A stretch of DNA of 64,000 bases from CAYOXM01 sp964407925. GTDB taxonomy: Bacteria; Patescibacteriota; Patescibacteriia; SG8-24. The notes under the pieces were generated by a model that did not search any database, had not been told where the DNA came from, and saw nothing but the letters and a program-made list of their open reading frames with translations. Shown in pieces: positions 24,017 through 31,567 of this stretch. How positions within the stretch are numbered: position 1 is the stretch's first letter; the number at the start of each line of letters is the position of its first letter. The position numbers and the translations under genes are program-made. The stretch covers positions 50,266-114,265 of the forward strand of contig CAYOXM010000002.1 of the NCBI GenBank assembly GCA_964407925.1, in the 5' to 3' direction.

Positions 24017-26215
24017 ATGAAAACCGAACGCTTTGCCATCGTCGGCATGCATTGCGCATCGTGTGCCGTCGTGAACGAACAGGAGCTGAAAAGCGTCCCC
24101 GGCGTCTCCGACGCGACAGTGAATTTCGCTTCAAACGACGCGACCGTCACGTTCGACGAAAACGTGACGAAGAAGGAGCATCTTTACGCGGCCATCGAGA
24201 AAGCGGGGTATAAGGCGGTCGACGCGCAAGCGCCGGGGGGCGAATCCCACCATCACGGCGGAAACGGCGGTAATGACGTCTCGTCAGCGAAAACGAAGGC
24301 CGTCATCGCCCTCGTCATCGCCGCGCCGACCGTCGCGCTCGCCATGGGCGGCATGAGCGTACCGGGCGGGATCTTCGGCGTGAGTGCCGCGACGATCGTC
24401 CAGTTCGTGCTGTCGTCCGTCGTCGTCCTCTGGTTCGGAAGGCAGTTTCACGCCGGCCTGATCAAACAAGCACGGCGCTTCCGCGCGAACATGGACACGC
24501 TCATCTCGCTCGGCACGCTCGCCTCATGGTCGTACAGCACCGTCGCGATGTTCACGGGCGGCAAGGACATGTACTTCGAGGCGGCGGCCGTCATTACCGC
24601 GTTCATCCTGCTCGGCGAGTGGCTCGAGGCGAAGAGCAAGGGCCAAGCAGGCGACGCGGTCCGAAAGCTCCTCGAACTCGGCGTAAAGAATGCCCGTCGG
24701 CTGTCGTCGGACGGGAAACAGGAAGAGGTATCCGTCAGCGAGATCAGAAAGGGCGACCGGCTGCTTGTCAAACCCGGTGAAAAAATCCCGCTCGACGGCG
24801 TCGTTCAGGACGGCAACTCCGCCGTGGACGAATCGATGCTCACGGGCGAAAGCATCCCGGCGGGCAAGCATCCGGGCGACGCGGTCTGGGGCGCGACCGT
24901 CAATCAGAGCGGTTCTCTAGTCATGGAAGTGACGCGCGTCGGCGAAGACACGATACTCGCGCAGATCGTCCGCATGGTGCGCGACGCGCAAAGCGGCAAG
25001 GCGCCGATCCAGCGCCTCGTGGACGCCATCTCGTCCGTCTTCGTCCCGGTCGTCATCGGCATCGCCGTCCTGACGTTCGCCATCTGGTACGCCGCCGGCG
25101 GCGACGTCGCGCAGGCGCTCGAGCACGCGGTCGCGGTGCTCGTCATCGCGTGTCCGTGCGCGCTCGGCCTCGCCACGCCGACGGCCATCATGGTCGGCAC
25201 CGGGACGGGCGCGAGCCGCGGCATCCTCATCAAGAACGCGGAGGCGCTCGAGCGTACCAAGGACATCGACACCGTCGTCTTTGACAAGACGGGCACGCTT
25301 ACCGAAGGCCGCCCCACGGTGACCGACGTCGTATCCTGCGGGGACCTGCTCGACGAAAACGAAATCATCCGCGTCGCGGCGTCGCTCGAAAGCCATTCGG
25401 AGCATCCCTTGGCGCGCGCCGTCATCGCGGCGGCGGAAGAGCGCGCGCTCGTCATCGAACGCGTCAGCGACTTCTCGTCGATCACGGGCGCCGGCGTCAC
25501 GGGTACCGTCGCGGGCAAACGCACGGCAATCGGCACCGAGCGCGTCATCGCGGCGCCCCGCGAGTGGCCGGAACGCTGCGTCGAAGCGCGCGACCGCCTG
25601 CAGGCCGAGGGCAAGACGGTCATTCACGTCTTCATGAACGACGCGCCCATGGGCGTCATCGCCGTCGCGGACGTTCCGAAGGCCGACGCCCATGAAGCCG
25701 TGCGCGAACTCACGAGCCGCGGCATCCGCGTCGTGATGATCACGGGCGACAATCTGCCGACGGCCAAGGCCGTCGCGAAACGCGTCGGCATCGGCGAGGT
25801 CGTCGCGGAAGTCCTCCCCCAGGACAAGGCGGCCGAAGTGAAGAAAATGCAGGACGGAGGCCGCAAGGTGGCGTTCGTCGGCGACGGCATCAATGACGCG
25901 CCGGCGCTGGTGCAGTCCGATCTCGGCATCGCCATGGGAACGGGTACGGATATCGCCATCGAGGCGGGGAACATCGTGCTCATGCGCGGCACGCCGTCAA
26001 AAGTCGTCGACGCGCTCACCCTCGCGCGCTGTACGTTCGTCACCATCCGCCGGAACCTGTTCTGGGCGTTCGCCTACAATGTCCTCGCCATTCCCGTCGC
26101 CGCGCTCGGCCTCCTCACCCCGATGATCGCCTCGGCCGCGATGGCGCTTTCGTCGGTCACGGTCGTCCTGAATTCGCTGGGCATCCGGCGGACGAAGCCG
26201 TTCTCCAAGGGCTGA
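24017..26215 (+). CDS. copA: Copper-exporting P1B-type ATPase
   Basis: A 732-aa ATPase with an N-terminal HMA domain (GMHCASCA, residues about 10-17), a His-rich linker (SHHHGG), membrane segments, actuator TGES, the transport motif CPC in [14 protein letters not shown], phosphorylation site DKTGTLT and hinge [10 protein letters not shown]. It pumps Cu+ out of the cytosol. The gene is one base from the upstream fusion gene and so belongs to the same operon. It lacks a second N-terminal HMA, which is normal for many bacterial CopA proteins. Confidence 0.93.
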   Translation: MKTERFAIVGMHCASCAVVNEQELKSVPGVSDATVNFASNDATVTFDENVTKKEHLYAAIEKAGYKAVDAQAPGGESHHHGGNGGNDVSSAKTKAVIALVIAAPTVALAMGGMSVPGGIFGVSAATIVQFVLSSVVVLWFGRQFHAGLIKQARRFRANMDTLISLGTLASWSYSTVAMFTGGKDMYFEAAAVITAFILLGEWLEAKSKGQAGDAVRKLLELGVKNARRLSSDGKQEEVSVSEIRKGDRLLVKPGEKIPLDGVVQDGNSAVDESMLTGESIPAGKHPGDAVWGATVNQSGSLVMEVTRVGEDTILAQIVRMVRDAQSGKAPIQRLVDAISSVFVPVVIGIAVLTFAIWYAAGGDVAQALEHAVAVLVIACPCALGLATPTAIMVGTGTGASRGILIKNAEALERTKDIDTVVFDKTGTLTEGRPTVTDVVSCGDLLDENEIIRVAASLESHSEHPLARAVIAAAEERALVIERVSDFSSITGAGVTGTVAGKRTAIGTERVIAAPREWPERCVEARDRLQAEGKTVIHVFMNDAPMGVIAVADVPKADAHEAVRELTSRGIRVVMITGDNLPTAKAVAKRVGIGEVVAEVLPQDKAAEVKKMQDGGRKVAFVGDGINDAPALVQSDLGIAMGTGTDIAIEAGNIVLMRGTPSKVVDALTLARCTFVTIRRNLFWAFAYNVLAIPVAALGLLTPMIASAAMALSSVTVVLNSLGIRRTKPFSKG

Positions 26216-26270
26216 AACGTGCTATACTGCATGTCATAAGCGTATGTAATCCCGTTTTCACCGTCTTTTT

Positions 26271-26564
26271 ATGATGATGAAAAAAATGTGTGTCGGTCAC
26301 AAGGTAGCAATGCTCCTCGTCATCGTCGGCGCCCTGAACTGGGGCCTCGTCGGGGCGTTCAACGTAAACTTGGTCATGATGCTCTTCGGCAAGATGGCCT
26401 GGCTTGAGCGGACGGTCTACGTGCTCGTCGGCCTTTCCGGCCTGATGATGCTCGGCCTCGGCAAGTGCTGCATGAAGGGCGGGAAATGCCCCGGCTGCGG
26501 CAAGGACGGCTGCATGTGCGATGACGGCGGCCCGGCGGCGCCGAAGACGGAACAGAAGGCATAA
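26271..26564 (+). CDS. DUF378 membrane protein with Cys-rich tail
   Basis: A 97-aa protein (an alternative ATG lies at 26274) with two membrane segments of DUF378 type (VAMLLVIVGALNWGLVGAFN, ERTVYVLVGLSGLMMLG) and a C-terminal cysteine cluster (KCCMKGGKCPGCGKDGCMC) that probably binds metal. It has its own TATACT box (26222-26227), then a terminator. Its place after copA suggests, but does not prove, a copper link. Confidence 0.75.
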   Translation: MMMKKMCVGHKVAMLLVIVGALNWGLVGAFNVNLVMMLFGKMAWLERTVYVLVGLSGLMMLGLGKCCMKGGKCPGCGKDGCMCDDGGPAAPKTEQKA

Positions 26565-26570
26565 GACGCG

Positions 26571-26602
26571 AAAACGGTCCGGCCGGAAGCCGGACCGTTT
26601 TT
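26571..26602 (+). terminator. Intrinsic terminator
   Basis: AAAACGGTCCGGC-CGGAA-GCCGGACCGTTTTT closes the DUF378 unit. Confidence 0.9.
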
Positions 26603-26660
26603 CTATTGCGGCGCTTTACACCGACGGACGCCGCTGCTACCTTCTGACCGGAGGACGTAC

Positions 26661-27014
26661 ATGGAAAACGCGAACGTCCCGGGCAAACCGGATGTACGGC
26701 AGAAACGCATCATCGCCAAAATCGTCGCGGCGGCGATGAGCAGGCACAACGTCGCGGAACGCCGTGCCGGTTCCGTCGTCTGGGAGACGAACCTCTCCCG
26801 AAGCGTGAAGGTGCGCGTTTCCTACCACGGCGGCGACGGGTGCGCGCACCGCGCGACGCTCGCCGTCTTCCGGCGGAACGCCTTCGTCTTCCGCGCCGAA
26901 AGGGCGCAATACCTTTTCCCCGAGCGCGGTCATCCGCGCGGGCGCGTCGAAATCGTGGATGTCGACGTCCCCGGGGACTGGGAAAACCTGCTTCCCGAGA
27001 AAGCGAAGGAGTGA
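26661..27014 (+). CDS. Small soluble protein of unknown function
   Basis: A 117-aa basic protein with no membrane segment or known domain. A TTTACA-17-TACCTT promoter precedes it and GGAGG lies before the ATG. It forms a two-gene unit with the membrane protein at 27016. It opens the accessory island that runs to about 35.1 kb. Confidence 0.5.
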   Translation: MENANVPGKPDVRQKRIIAKIVAAAMSRHNVAERRAGSVVWETNLSRSVKVRVSYHGGDGCAHRATLAVFRRNAFVFRAERAQYLFPERGHPRGRVEIVDVDVPGDWENLLPEKAKE

Positions 27015-27015
27015 C

Positions 27016-27213
27016 ATGGCCTTTTGGTTCGGCATCATCCTGTTCCTCATCGGCGCGGTCGTCCCGCCGCTGCTCTTTCCGAACGAGAACCAGATTCTCG
27101 TCGGCTTCATCGGGGCGCCGTTCATCCTGATCGGCATCATCCTCCTGCTCGTCTCGTCGTTCCCGACGCAGCGCCTGCGCGACAGGCCGCCGAAGGACGG
27201 CAAGAAAGAGTGA
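27016..27213 (+). CDS. Small two-helix membrane protein
   Basis: A 65-aa protein with two hydrophobic helices (about 3-20 and 30-49) around a short loop (FPNENQ) and a basic tail. The preceding gene's end supplies AAGGAG, and the ATG follows its stop after one base. Function unknown. Confidence 0.5.
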   Translation: MAFWFGIILFLIGAVVPPLLFPNENQILVGFIGAPFILIGIILLLVSSFPTQRLRDRPPKDGKKE

Positions 27214-27215
27214 CG

Positions 27216-27243
27216 AACCCGGCCAGCTGCGGCCGGGTTTTTT
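27216..27243 (+). terminator. Intrinsic terminator
   Basis: AACCCGGCC-loop-GGCCGGGTT plus T-run after the 65-aa membrane protein. Confidence 0.85.
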
Positions 27244-27314
27244 AAATGGCGCGGCACGACGCCATTGCCTGCGTTAGCGAGAGGCGCCGCGGCGTAAGTG
27301 ACGGTCAGAAGCGA

Positions 27315-27365
27315 TTGACAACGCGACGGGACGGAAGCAAGATTCCCAGACGGCCGCAGGCCGTC
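27315..27365 (+). promoter_or_regulatory. Promoter TTGACA-17-CAAGAT with 5'-end hairpin
   Basis: The -35 box is at 27315-27320 and the -10 box at 27338-27343. The perfect hairpin GACGGCC-GCA-GGCCGTC (27349-27365) begins six bases after the -10 box. GGGAGGA then precedes the ATG at 27384. Confidence 0.6.
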
Positions 27366-27383
27366 GTCAAAAGGGAGGAATCC

Positions 27384-27976
27384 ATGTTCATTTCGCCTAA
27401 AACCGCGCAGTGGTGGAACCATGCGCTCGCCACCGACCGGGGCGACGCGATCGTCAAAATGTTCGCGCCGTTCTGCGAAAGGCCGCTCGTTCTGACGCCG
27501 CCGGCGAAGGATCTCGACGCGAGAATCCGCGCGGCGATCCTCGATCTCGGCCTTCCGCGAACGACGGCCGCGCCGTTCTCCGTCGGCGACGCCAAGGCCT
27601 GCACCGAACGCATGCCGGACGCCATGCGCCGCGCCGCGCGGCAGGGGATTGCCGGAGCGATGACGTTCGGCCAGATCGCGACGCTCGACGACGTCCTCGA
27701 ACGGACGGTCGGCGGCGCCGACTGGCGCATGCGCGCCTTTCCGATTGCCGAGGTCAGCCGTCCGCNNNNNNNNNNATCGACAGGGACCTCCGAGAGCTCG
27801 CCACGACGGGCCTCCGTCTCAGCCTGACCACGACGCTCAGATGCCACGCGCTCGCCATCGCCGACGGCAGGGACGACCTCGCGGCGAAAATCGAGCCCTT
27901 TACGAAACTCTACCGCGAAGGCAACTACCCGATGGGACCGCTCCGCGACGGCACCTTCCTGGTGCTCGTCGCCTGA
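27384..27976 (+). CDS. Island paralogue A, unknown family, broken by an assembly gap
   Basis: About 197 codons are visible with ten Ns at 27766-27775. The reading frame changes across the gap, so the true gap length is not ten; this is an assembly break, not a proven frameshift. The C-terminal block KIEPFTKLYREGNYPMGPLR and LVLVA ending recur in the proteins at 30002 and 32768, and PDAMRRAARQGIAGAM recurs in the middle. It has no membrane segment, signal peptide or known motif. GGGAGGA precedes the ATG. Confidence 0.6.
27766..27775. other. Assembly gap (10 N)
   Basis: Ten ambiguous bases inside paralogue A. The frames on the two sides do not agree, so the real length is unknown. Confidence 0.95.
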
Positions 27977-28003
27977 GGCCGCGTTCCGGAAGGACACGTC
28001 GTC

Positions 28004-28165
28004 ATGCGACACATCCGCATAATGTTCTTTCTCCTCGCGTGCGCGATGCTCGCCCCGCTCGTACCCGACCGCTCGGGAACCAACATGATCGTCGCGCACC
28101 TGTTCATCGCCGCCGTCGCCGTCATGATCTTTCTCGGGGTCATGAACATGCATCGCGGCAAGTAG
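28004..28165 (+). CDS. 53-aa membrane protein
   Basis: A short ORF with two hydrophobic helices (about 5-20 and 29-48), Met-rich (nine Met). GGAAGG lies about ten bases before the ATG, and it follows paralogue A by 27 bases, so it is probably the second gene of that unit, ended by the terminator at 28167. Function unknown. Confidence 0.5.
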   Translation: MRHIRIMFFLLACAMLAPLVPDRSGTNMIVAHLFIAAVAVMIFLGVMNMHRGK

Positions 28166-28166
28166 C

Positions 28167-28193
28167 CGAAGCCCCGTCACCGGGGCTTTTTTC
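28167..28193 (+). terminator. Intrinsic terminator
   Basis: AGCCCCG-TCAC-CGGGGCT plus six T. Confidence 0.85.
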
Positions 28194-28195
28194 GT

Positions 28196-28225
28196 TTGAC
28201 GTAACGCCGGCGTTCCGGCTTCATC
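28196..28225 (+). promoter_or_regulatory. Promoter TTGACG-17/18-CTTCATC
   Basis: The -35 box (28196-28201) and a weak -10 at 28219-28225, directly after the terminator. The ATG at 28231 follows after about six bases, so a leaderless start is likely. Confidence 0.45.
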
Positions 28226-28230
28226 AATGC

Positions 28231-28578
28231 ATGGCTCGTTGGAACAATCTGCCCGGAGCGCTCATCGCCGCCCTCGTCTCGGGCGGGGCCTTCGCCCTCT
28301 ACGGCCATCCGTGGTTCGGACTGCTGTACGGCTCCATTTTTCTCATCGTCTGGGCCTTCGACACGTGGTTCAAGCATGAAGCGTCGCTGACCCCGTGCGC
28401 CGAATGCGGACGGAAACCGAACGACATCGTGCCGGAGACGCGCGTCATTACGCACCCCCTCCGTCCCCTGATCTTTCACGTCATCACGACCGACCCGTCG
28501 CATTACGGACCGCCCTGCGGCACGTGCGGCAAACCCACACCGAAAAAGCCTGAAAAGGGCGGTAGAAATGCGTCTTAA
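28231..28578 (+). CDS. Membrane protein with zinc-ribbon-like tail
   Basis: A 115-aa protein with two membrane helices (about 8-24 and 29-46) and a soluble tail holding two CxxC pairs (CAEC and CGTC, about residues 57-60 and 97-100) that could bind one Zn. No family recognised. It is a single-gene unit with its own promoter and terminator. Confidence 0.55.
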   Translation: MARWNNLPGALIAALVSGGAFALYGHPWFGLLYGSIFLIVWAFDTWFKHEASLTPCAECGRKPNDIVPETRVITHPLRPLIFHVITTDPSHYGPPCGTCGKPTPKKPEKGGRNAS

Positions 28579-28579
28579 G

Positions 28580-28606
28580 GCGGAAACTCAGGTTTCCGCT
28601 TTTTTC
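28580..28606 (+). terminator. Intrinsic terminator
   Basis: GCGGAAAC-TCAG-GTTTCCGC plus T-run. Confidence 0.85.
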
Positions 28607-28661
28607 TGCCTAAAATGCCATTTTTTTACTTAAATTAGCCATATTTAGCTTCGCGAGACCC

Positions 28662-28718
28662 TTGACTTTTGTCCTTTTTTGTGCTATAGTCTTATGTTCA
28701 CTGATCAAGCGATCAGTG
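28662..28718 (+). promoter_or_regulatory. Strong promoter TTGACT-17-TATAGT with +1 palindrome
   Basis: The -35 box (28662-28667), 17-bp spacer and TATAGT (28685-28690) are preceded by about 55 bases of AT-rich DNA that could act as an UP element. CACTGATC-AAGC-GATCAGTG (28699-28718) starts at the expected +1 and could be an operator or a 5' stabilising hairpin. This is the best consensus promoter in the island. Confidence 0.75.
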
Positions 28719-28770
28719 GCAAAACAACCCTCAACCGGCATCGCCCGCACCTTCAACCAAGGAGAATCCC

Positions 28771-29049
28771 ATGAAAGACACCTTTACCGCCCTCGGCTCG
28801 ATCTTCCTGGCGGCTGAGTACGCCTTCATGGTCGGCAACAGCCCCGTCGTCAGCGCCTTCGCCGGCCTGCTCGCGCTCACGGCGCTCGTCGCCGTCCGCA
28901 TCGATCAGGTCCGCGAGGAGGCCTCGAACAAGGTCCGCCGCACGGCTGGCCCCCGAGCCTTCGTCATGCCGGACGTCTCGTACGTTCCGGCGAGCGCGGT
29001 CCGCAAGACCGCCGTCCGCCGCCCCGCTCGCGCCGAGCATGCGGCGTAG
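28771..29049 (+). CDS. Small membrane protein, first of a pair
   Basis: A 92-aa protein with a hydrophobic N-terminal half (about 5-42) and a basic, Ala/Arg-rich tail. AAGGAG lies seven bases before the ATG. It is driven by the TATAGT promoter and followed 70 bases later by a second small membrane protein with its own AAGGAG. Function unknown. Confidence 0.5.
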   Translation: MKDTFTALGSIFLAAEYAFMVGNSPVVSAFAGLLALTALVAVRIDQVREEASNKVRRTAGPRAFVMPDVSYVPASAVRKTAVRRPARAEHAA

Positions 29050-29119
29050 TAAGAAACCGACGCCCACGACGTCACCTACACCGACATACCGCTCATTCCA
29101 ACCCCAAGGAGTCCACCAG

Positions 29120-29347
29120 ATGAATTTCAAGATTCTCGCAGTTCTCGTCGCTTCGTTCGTCCTCGCCGTCTCCGGCATCCTCCTCGCCGTCTCCGGCAAC
29201 TGGCTCGCCGCCGTTCCGTGCGGATGGTCGGGCATCGTGGGGGTTCTCCTCACGTTCAACTACTGCGCGGGCGAGCGCAACAAGCAGCTCGACCGGGAGA
29301 TGGTCGAGTACGAGCGGCTCGAGCACCGCAACAAGCAGGCGGCCTGA
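29120..29347 (+). CDS. Small membrane protein, second of a pair
   Basis: A 75-aa protein with two membrane helices (about 3-25 and 28-47), then a charged helix (CAGERNKQLDREMVEYERLE). AAGGAG lies eight bases before the ATG at 29120. The unit ends in a perfect 13-bp terminator. Function unknown. Confidence 0.5.
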   Translation: MNFKILAVLVASFVLAVSGILLAVSGNWLAAVPCGWSGIVGVLLTFNYCAGERNKQLDREMVEYERLEHRNKQAA

Positions 29348-29381
29348 AAACCGCACCCGGCGCCGAAAGCGCCACCTCGCG

Positions 29382-29414
29382 AAAGCGGTCCGATGCTTAT
29401 CGGACCGCTTTTAC
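29382..29414. terminator. Intrinsic terminator, perfect 13-bp stem
   Basis: AAAGCGGTCCGAT-GCTT-ATCGGACCGCTTT, symmetric enough to work on both strands. Confidence 0.85.
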
Positions 29415-29424
29415 GTTCGTCCGA

Positions 29425-29477
29425 TTGACGCAAATGGCGAAAAATGGTGCACTTCCGCGTCCCTCGCTGCGGAGGGA
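29425..29477 (+). promoter_or_regulatory. Promoter TTGACG-17-TGCACT with 5'-end hairpin
   Basis: The -35 box is at 29425-29430 and the -10 box at 29448-29453. The hairpin TCCCTC-GCTGCG-GAGGGA (29460-29477) begins six bases later. AAAGGAGG then precedes the ATG at 29503. Confidence 0.55.
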
Positions 29478-29502
29478 AAAGTGCGAACGCAAAGGAGGCT
29501 TC

Positions 29503-29688
29503 ATGGGATACGGAGGCTGGAAAACGGTCGCGGCCTGCGCCAACGTGTGCATGGTGCTCGCGCTGCTCATTTGTCTTGCTGAAAAGGCCGCGACGGCGGG
29601 GGTCGTCACTGTCCTGCCGCTCATCGCGCTCGCGGCGTACGCCGAATACCGCGCCGACGCGTTGCGGAGGAAGGGGGATGCGCCATGA
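29503..29688 (+). CDS. Small membrane protein
   Basis: A 61-aa protein with two hydrophobic helices (about 6-24 and 31-47) and a short basic tail. AAAGGAGG gives a strong ribosome site. It overlaps the next ORF by ATGA. Function unknown. Confidence 0.5.
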   Translation: MGYGGWKTVAACANVCMVLALLICLAEKAATAGVVTVLPLIALAAYAEYRADALRRKGDAP

Positions 29689-29843
29689 CCGATCCGCTCG
29701 TCGCGTTCGACGTCCTCATGGACGCCATCGCGCAAGGGGTGCAGGACGGCGTCCGCATCTGGTGCGCCGGCGTCGCCGGAGCGGTCGCTGTCGCCATGGC
29801 AGTCGTCTGGATCGCCTCGCGCCGCGCCAAGCGGCGAAAGTAA
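29685..29843 (+). CDS. 52-aa membrane protein
   Basis: It starts within the stop of the previous ORF (ATGA overlap), which indicates translational coupling. One membrane helix (about 27-45) is followed by RRAKRRK, giving an N-out, C-in topology. Function unknown; it ends just before a terminator. Confidence 0.5.
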   Translation: MTDPLVAFDVLMDAIAQGVQDGVRIWCAGVAGAVAVAMAVVWIASRRAKRRK

Positions 29844-29845
29844 CC

Positions 29846-29873
29846 CGAAGAAGGCCTCTCGGCCTTCTTTTTC
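29846..29873 (+). terminator. Intrinsic terminator
   Basis: AGAAGGCC-TCTC-GGCCTTCT plus T-run. Confidence 0.85.
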
Positions 29874-29904
29874 ATTTCCGCAGGACGGCGGTTACGCCGT
29901 ACCG

Positions 29905-29959
29905 TTGACAAGGACGCCTTTTTCTGCTTAACTGTGCGGTTCGCCGTAAAGGGCGGCGA
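29905..29959 (+). promoter_or_regulatory. Promoter TTGACA-17-TTAACT with 5'-end hairpin
   Basis: The -35 box is at 29905-29910 and the -10 box at 29928-29933. TCGCCG-TAAAGGG-CGGCGA (29941-29959) begins seven bases after the -10 box. Confidence 0.65.
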
Positions 29960-30001
29960 TAGACGCTCACGTTCACCGCATTGCCGTACAGGAGGCATTC
30001 C

Positions 30002-30655
30002 ATGTCACACACGCGCTCTTTCGAATCACCCGTCGTCAGCACGAGCCGCATCATCCCCGTCGGAGGTCCGACGCCGGGACACCACTGGGCCCAGAAGCTC
30101 TCGACCGACCACGGCGAGCGCGTCGCGCGCGTCGTCGGCCTGTTCGCGGACTTCCCGATCACGCTCGCCCCCGAAGTGCCGAACCTCGTCCTCGAAGCCG
30201 CAGCCGCGTTCATTGCCGTCAACCCCAACCCGGCCGGCGTCGCCGCCGTCTCCGTCACCGGATTCATGAAGACGGCATCAGCGCTGCCCGACGCGATCCG
30301 CAAGTCGGTCGTAAATGGCTTCGCCATGGCGACCGTCGGTGCGGTCATCGTTCCGCTGCACATGACGCTGCGGCGCGCGCTGACGGACGACTGCGATGCC
30401 GACATCGCAGCGGCGCTCGCGACCGACGAGGACATCGCCTCGGCGGACGTGCTCATGCCGGACAAGGGACTCGCTCCCTTGGCGGAGCGGGCGCGCGCGA
30501 CGGTGCGGCATGCGGTCGCCTTCCAGGCGCTGCTCATCGCGCGCGGCCGCTTCGACCTTGCCGACAAGGTGGGGGAGTTCACCCGCCTGATGCGGATGGG
30601 AAACGTCCCCCTCGGCATCACCGGCGACCGGACGCTGATCGTCCTCGTTGCCTGA
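30002..30655 (+). CDS. Island paralogue B, unknown family
   Basis: A 217-aa soluble protein, Ala-rich, no signal peptide. Its C-terminus EFTRLMRMGNVPLGITGD ... IVLVA matches paralogues A (27384) and C (32768); the central PDAIRKSVVNGFAMATVGAV and VPLHMTLRRAL also align with C. ACAGGAGG lies six bases before the ATG. It is a single-gene unit with a promoter, 5' hairpin and terminator. The shared C-terminal pattern F-T-x-L-x-R-x-G-N-x-P-x-G marks a family I do not recognise. Confidence 0.65.
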   Translation: MSHTRSFESPVVSTSRIIPVGGPTPGHHWAQKLSTDHGERVARVVGLFADFPITLAPEVPNLVLEAAAAFIAVNPNPAGVAAVSVTGFMKTASALPDAIRKSVVNGFAMATVGAVIVPLHMTLRRALTDDCDADIAAALATDEDIASADVLMPDKGLAPLAERARATVRHAVAFQALLIARGRFDLADKVGEFTRLMRMGNVPLGITGDRTLIVLVA

Positions 30656-30657
30656 CG

Positions 30658-30687
30658 GAAGACCCGGCGCGTCCGGGTCTTTTTTTA
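30658..30687 (+). terminator. Intrinsic terminator
   Basis: AGACCCGG-CGCGT-CCGGGTCT plus seven T. Confidence 0.9.
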
Positions 30688-30692
30688 TTCCA

Positions 30693-30743
30693 TTGACGGC
30701 GGCGGGAAACGGGATTACGTTGAGGCGTCGCCCTGAGCGGGCG
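30693..30743 (+). promoter_or_regulatory. Promoter TTGACG-17-TACGTT with 5'-end hairpin
   Basis: The -35 box is at 30693-30698 and the -10 box at 30716-30721. CGCCC-TGAGC-GGGCG (30729-30743) begins seven bases later. Confidence 0.6.
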
Positions 30744-30768
30744 CGTTCATTCCATGAGGAGAGATTTC

Positions 30769-31014
30769 ATGAGCACCGTCGGCTACGTCCTTCTCGGCCT
30801 GCTGTTCGCCGCGTTCCTCGTGGGGACGTTCAGGATCGGCGCGCGGCGGGCCCGAACCTGCCAGCTCTGCCGGAATCCCCGAGACCCGAACTCTAAGGAG
30901 AAGGGCTCGTGGGAATACGGCGTCCTCGCCTGCGACGCCTGCGCCAAAAAACTCGAGGCGCGGTTCAAGGACGAACCTCTGCCGCGCGAACCGCCGCCAT
31001 GGGCGCGGCCATGA
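30769..31014 (+). CDS. Membrane protein with CxxC pairs, first of a three-gene unit
   Basis: An 81-aa protein with one N-terminal membrane helix (about 4-22) and a cytosolic part with CQLC and CDAC pairs (about 31-34 and 55-58), a possible zinc ribbon. AGGAGAG precedes the ATG at 30769; an in-frame ATG at 30754 lies before that ribosome site. It overlaps the next ORF by ATGA. Confidence 0.55.
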   Translation: MSTVGYVLLGLLFAAFLVGTFRIGARRARTCQLCRNPRDPNSKEKGSWEYGVLACDACAKKLEARFKDEPLPREPPPWARP

Positions 31015-31205
31015 ACGCCGCCCGCGGCAAGAGCCCGCTGGAAGCTGTAGGATACTGGCTGACGCTCGCGAGCCTCATCGCCATGATCGTCGGCGTGCAC
31101 TACGGCCGCATGGCCGTCATCCTGCCGTGCCTCGCCGTCCTCGTCGCCGGCATCGTCCTCAACGTCGTCGGGGAAAACCGGTCGAACGGAAGGGCGGAGA
31201 AATGA
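31011..31205 (+). CDS. Small membrane protein
   Basis: A 64-aa protein with two membrane helices (about 13-31 and 34-53). It is coupled at both ends by ATGA overlaps to its neighbours. Function unknown. Confidence 0.5.
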   Translation: MNAARGKSPLEAVGYWLTLASLIAMIVGVHYGRMAVILPCLAVLVAGIVLNVVGENRSNGRAEK

Positions 31206-31399
31206 CGCGCGTGGCGGCGCTGATCCTCGTCGTCGCCGGCGCGGCCGGATTCATCGCGCTCGTGACGAACGGCCACCCCGCGATCGGCTTCGCGGTCCTC
31301 GTCGCCGCCTCGTGCGCGGCCATCGTCTTCGCGGTCACGGCGTTCGTGCGCGATCCGGACGACTGGCCCGACGACGTACCGCGCTTCCCGCCGGACTGA
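31202..31399 (+). CDS. Small membrane protein
   Basis: A 65-aa protein with two membrane helices (about 3-21 and 27-49) and an acidic Asp/Pro-rich tail (RDPDDWPDDVPRFPPD). Last gene of the ATGA-linked trio. Function unknown. Confidence 0.5.
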   Translation: MTRVAALILVVAGAAGFIALVTNGHPAIGFAVLVAASCAAIVFAVTAFVRDPDDWPDDVPRFPPD

Positions 31400-31408
31400 C
31401 CGGCCCGA

Positions 31409-31435
31409 CCACCGTCATGCGACGGTGGTTTTTTT
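31409..31435 (+). terminator. Intrinsic terminator
   Basis: CCACCGTC-ATGC-GACGGTGG plus seven T. Two further GC stems without T-runs follow (CCGCC-TTCG-GGCGG at 31438 and a CCCCGCC/GGCGGGG stem up to about 31492). Confidence 0.9.
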
Positions 31436-31502
31436 CCGCCTTCGGGCGGAACCCCGCCCTTCTTTGAAAAGAGGTCGGGGTGGCGGGGCTTTGTGCAAGC
31501 CT

Positions 31503-31531
31503 TTGACGCGGCGGCGCATCGGTGCTACAAA
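31503..31531 (+). promoter_or_regulatory. Promoter TTGACG-17-TACAAA
   Basis: The -35 box is at 31503-31508 and the -10 box at 31526-31531, preceded by TGC. No clear 5' hairpin is seen here. Confidence 0.6.
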
Positions 31532-31567
31532 TCCCTGTCGGTCTTTCCGCACATGAAACGAGGAACG

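Noticed and set aside
27384..27976. A frameshifted pseudogene at 27384
   Set aside because: The frame change coincides with the ten-N assembly gap, so a real frameshift cannot be claimed.
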